In this document: in pieces, positions 62,529 to 64,000 of the stretch
Layout of the letters: each line of letters opens with the position of its first letter
Numbering within the stretch: the stretch's first letter is position 1
Translations under genes and position numbers: made by a program
NCBI RefSeq assembly: GCF_000717745.1
Contig: NZ_JOBH01000008.1
Coordinates: 1 to 64,000, forward strand
Length of the DNA: 64,000 bases
From: Streptomyces violens
GTDB lineage: Bacteria > Actinomycetota > Actinomycetes > Streptomycetales > Streptomycetaceae
Reading direction: 5' to 3'
Notes under the pieces: generated by a model
Database searches by the model: none
What the model saw: the letters and a program-made list of their open reading frames with translations, nothing else
What the model was told of the DNA's origin: nothing

Positions 62529-63203
62529 GTGGACGTTCAGAAGGAAGTCCGCGAGCCCTTGGTCTCGCGGCGAACCGATCTCACCGAGTCAGAACACTCC
62601 CCTCCCACCGAGCCGTCCTCGGCGCCGACCCGGCGTACGTTCGTTGCCACCACCGCCGCCGTCGGTGGTGCCGTGATCGCGGGCGGTGTCACCGCCGGGT
62701 CGGCCCTCGGCGATGCGCAGGCAGCCGCCGAGCCCGCGCCCACAAGCCGCGTCGCCCTGACGGTCAACGGCACCCGGCGCACCGTCACGGTCGACAACCG
62801 CACCTCGCTCCTCGACCTGCTGCGCGAGCACTTCGGCCTCACCGGCTCCAAGAAGGGCTGCAACGCCGGCGCCTGTGGTGCGTGCACCGTGTTGGTCGAC
62901 GGCCAACGGGTCAACTCCTGCCTGACACTCACCGTCCGGCTGGAGGGCGCCGAGGTCACCACCATCGAGGGACTGGCCGACGGCGACGAACTGCACCCGC
63001 TGCAGCAGGCGTTCATCGAGCAGGACGCCTTCCAGTGCGGCTACTGCACCCCCGGCCAGATCATGTCCGGCGTCGGGTGCATCAAGGAGGGCCACACCGG
63101 CTCGCCGGAGGAGATCCGGGAGTCGATGAGCGGCAACATCTGCCGCTGCGGCTGCTACGTCAAGATCGTGCGCGCGGTCGAACAGACCGCGGGCCGGAAG
63201 TGA
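62529..63203 (+). CDS. 2Fe-2S subunit of a Tat-exported aldehyde oxidoreductase
   Basis: 224 residues from a GTG. A twin-arginine signal (PTRRTFVATTAAVGGAVIAG) precedes the iron-sulfur domains: plant-type 2Fe-2S Cys set in SKKGCNAGACGACTVLVDGQ, and the second cluster domain with QCGYCTPGQIMSGVGCIKEG and NICRCGCYVKIV. This is the small subunit of the PaoA/YagT type in the xanthine-oxidase family. It passes electrons from the molybdenum subunit to FAD or an external acceptor outside the cytoplasmic membrane. It is followed after 12 bp by the FAD subunit. Confidence 0.94.
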   Translation: MDVQKEVREPLVSRRTDLTESEHSPPTEPSSAPTRRTFVATTAAVGGAVIAGGVTAGSALGDAQAAAEPAPTSRVALTVNGTRRTVTVDNRTSLLDLLREHFGLTGSKKGCNAGACGACTVLVDGQRVNSCLTLTVRLEGAEVTTIEGLADGDELHPLQQAFIEQDAFQCGYCTPGQIMSGVGCIKEGHTGSPEEIRESMSGNICRCGCYVKIVRAVEQTAGRK

Positions 63204-63215
63204 GGGTCAGCAGCT

Positions 63216-64000
63216 GTGCATCCCTTTGACTACACCCGCGTCTCCGACACCCGTGAAGCCCTCAACGCGGGCCGCCGCGGAGGCCGTTACATTGCCGGGG
63301 GCACCACTCTCGTCGATCTGATGCGCGAAACCGTGGAACGCCCGGGCGCGCTGGTCGACATCAGCGATCTGCCGCTGCGCGAGGTCACGGTGACCGAGCG
63401 CGGGGGCCTGCACATCGGTGCGCTGGTGCGGATGGCCGAGGCGGCCGCCCATCCCAAGGTACGCACCCTGTACCCGGTCATCTCCGAGGCGCTGGAGCTG
63501 AGCGCGTCGGCTCAGCTGCGGAACATGGCGACGATCGGCGGCAACATCATGCAGCGCACCCGCTGCACGTACTTCCGCGATGTGACCGCCGACTGCAACA
63601 AGCGTGAGCCCGGGGCGGGTTGCGCGGCCCTGCACGGCTACAACCGGACCCACGCGATCCTCGGCACGTCCGACCACTGCGTGGCCACCCACCCCTCCGA
63701 CGTCGCCGTGGCCTTCGCGGCACTGGAGGCGACGGTGCACGTGCTCGGCCCGGACGGGGAACGGACCGTCCCCTTCGCGGACTTCCTGCTCCTGCCGGGA
63801 CACACGCCGCACCGTGAACACGCCCTAAGAAACGGCGAGTTGATTACCGCTGTCGAGATCCCCGCTCTCCCCCGCCCGTTGCGGTCCGGATACCTGAAGG
63901 TGCGCGACCGTCAGTCGTACGAGTTCGCCCTCACCTCGGCGGCCGTCGCGCTGCACGTACGCGGCGGGGTGATCCGCGAGGCGAAGGTCGCCGTCGGTGG
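63216..64000 (+). CDS. FAD subunit of aldehyde oxidoreductase (PaoB/YagS type), cut by window edge
   Basis: 261 codons from the GTG at 63216 (GTGAGGG upstream) to the window end; the gene continues beyond it. FAD-binding motifs GGRYIAGGTTLVDLMRETVE and LRNMATIGGNIMQRTRCTYF are present. Cysteines in TRCTYFRDVTADCNKREPGA and GCAALHGYNRTHAILG match the extra 4Fe-4S cluster typical of PaoB, which separates this type from ordinary xanthine dehydrogenases. The molybdenum subunit should lie downstream, outside the window. Confidence 0.92.
   Translation, partial: MHPFDYTRVSDTREALNAGRRGGRYIAGGTTLVDLMRETVERPGALVDISDLPLREVTVTERGGLHIGALVRMAEAAAHPKVRTLYPVISEALELSASAQLRNMATIGGNIMQRTRCTYFRDVTADCNKREPGAGCAALHGYNRTHAILGTSDHCVATHPSDVAVAFAALEATVHVLGPDGERTVPFADFLLLPGHTPHREHALRNGELITAVEIPALPRPLRSGYLKVRDRQSYEFALTSAAVALHVRGGVIREAKVAVG

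Overview
The window is high-GC DNA with an actinobacterial, almost certainly Streptomyces-type, gene set. It has many GTG/TTG starts, long GC-rich hairpin terminators and a near absence of TTA codons. Typical families are present: a LuxR-type NB-ARC ATPase, an STAS-ANTAR protein, HxlR/XRE/TetR regulators, a cytochrome P450, an AICE-type integrase wreck and an initiator tRNA lacking an encoded CCA. The density of broken mobile elements in the first half suggests an accessory or chromosome-arm region. The second half is tidier and looks more core-like.

Layout. 1-5.8 kb: a LuxR-type ATPase without its DNA-binding domain, and an ArsR-regulator/M23-peptidase operon with a perfect 20-bp palindrome at its start. 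5.8-11 kb: decay zone with an ISL3 remnant, a DUF4232-like lipoprotein, a frameshifted methyltransferase, a DUF3291 protein and a collapsed Tn7-like TnsA/TniA/TniB/TniQ transposon. 11-19 kb: PIG-L deacetylase, a membrane protein of unknown function, a LysE exporter, an IS5 remnant and a multiply frameshifted tyrosine integrase. 19-27.5 kb: lipase plus EF-hand pair, an IS5-like element with perfect 32-bp ends, DinB and cupin proteins, then an IS701-type transposase and a divergent TetR/alpha-beta-hydrolase pair enclosed by identical terminal inverted repeats and CTAG on both outer sides.

28-36.8 kb: gamma-glutamyltransferase; a CGNR regulator divergent from an MBL-MFS-MBL module; small membrane proteins. 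37-44 kb: a complete peptide/nickel-type ABC importer (lipoprotein, two permeases, two ATPases) followed by a secreted amidase. 44-52 kb: DHFR-like reductase, APH-type kinase, VWA protein, methyltransferase, GNAT, MFS exporter with divergent HxlR regulator, a winged-helix regulator and the STAS-ANTAR protein.

52-64 kb: a P450 divergent from a regulator that joins an IS30-like HTH to a MarR-type domain, with several palindromes between them; a TOPRIM protein; tRNA-fMet with terminator; a BKACE enzyme; a redox set (alcohol dehydrogenase, MFS, two SDRs) read away from an XRE regulator with a palindromic operator; and the first two subunits of a Tat-exported PaoABC/YagTSR-like molybdenum aldehyde oxidoreductase, cut by the right edge.

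The strongest candidate for something undescribed is the 3.26-kb IS701-bounded unit carrying a regulator/hydrolase pair. Regulatory pairs with visible operators (ArsR, TetR, XRE, HxlR, P450-linked MarR) are the most testable items.
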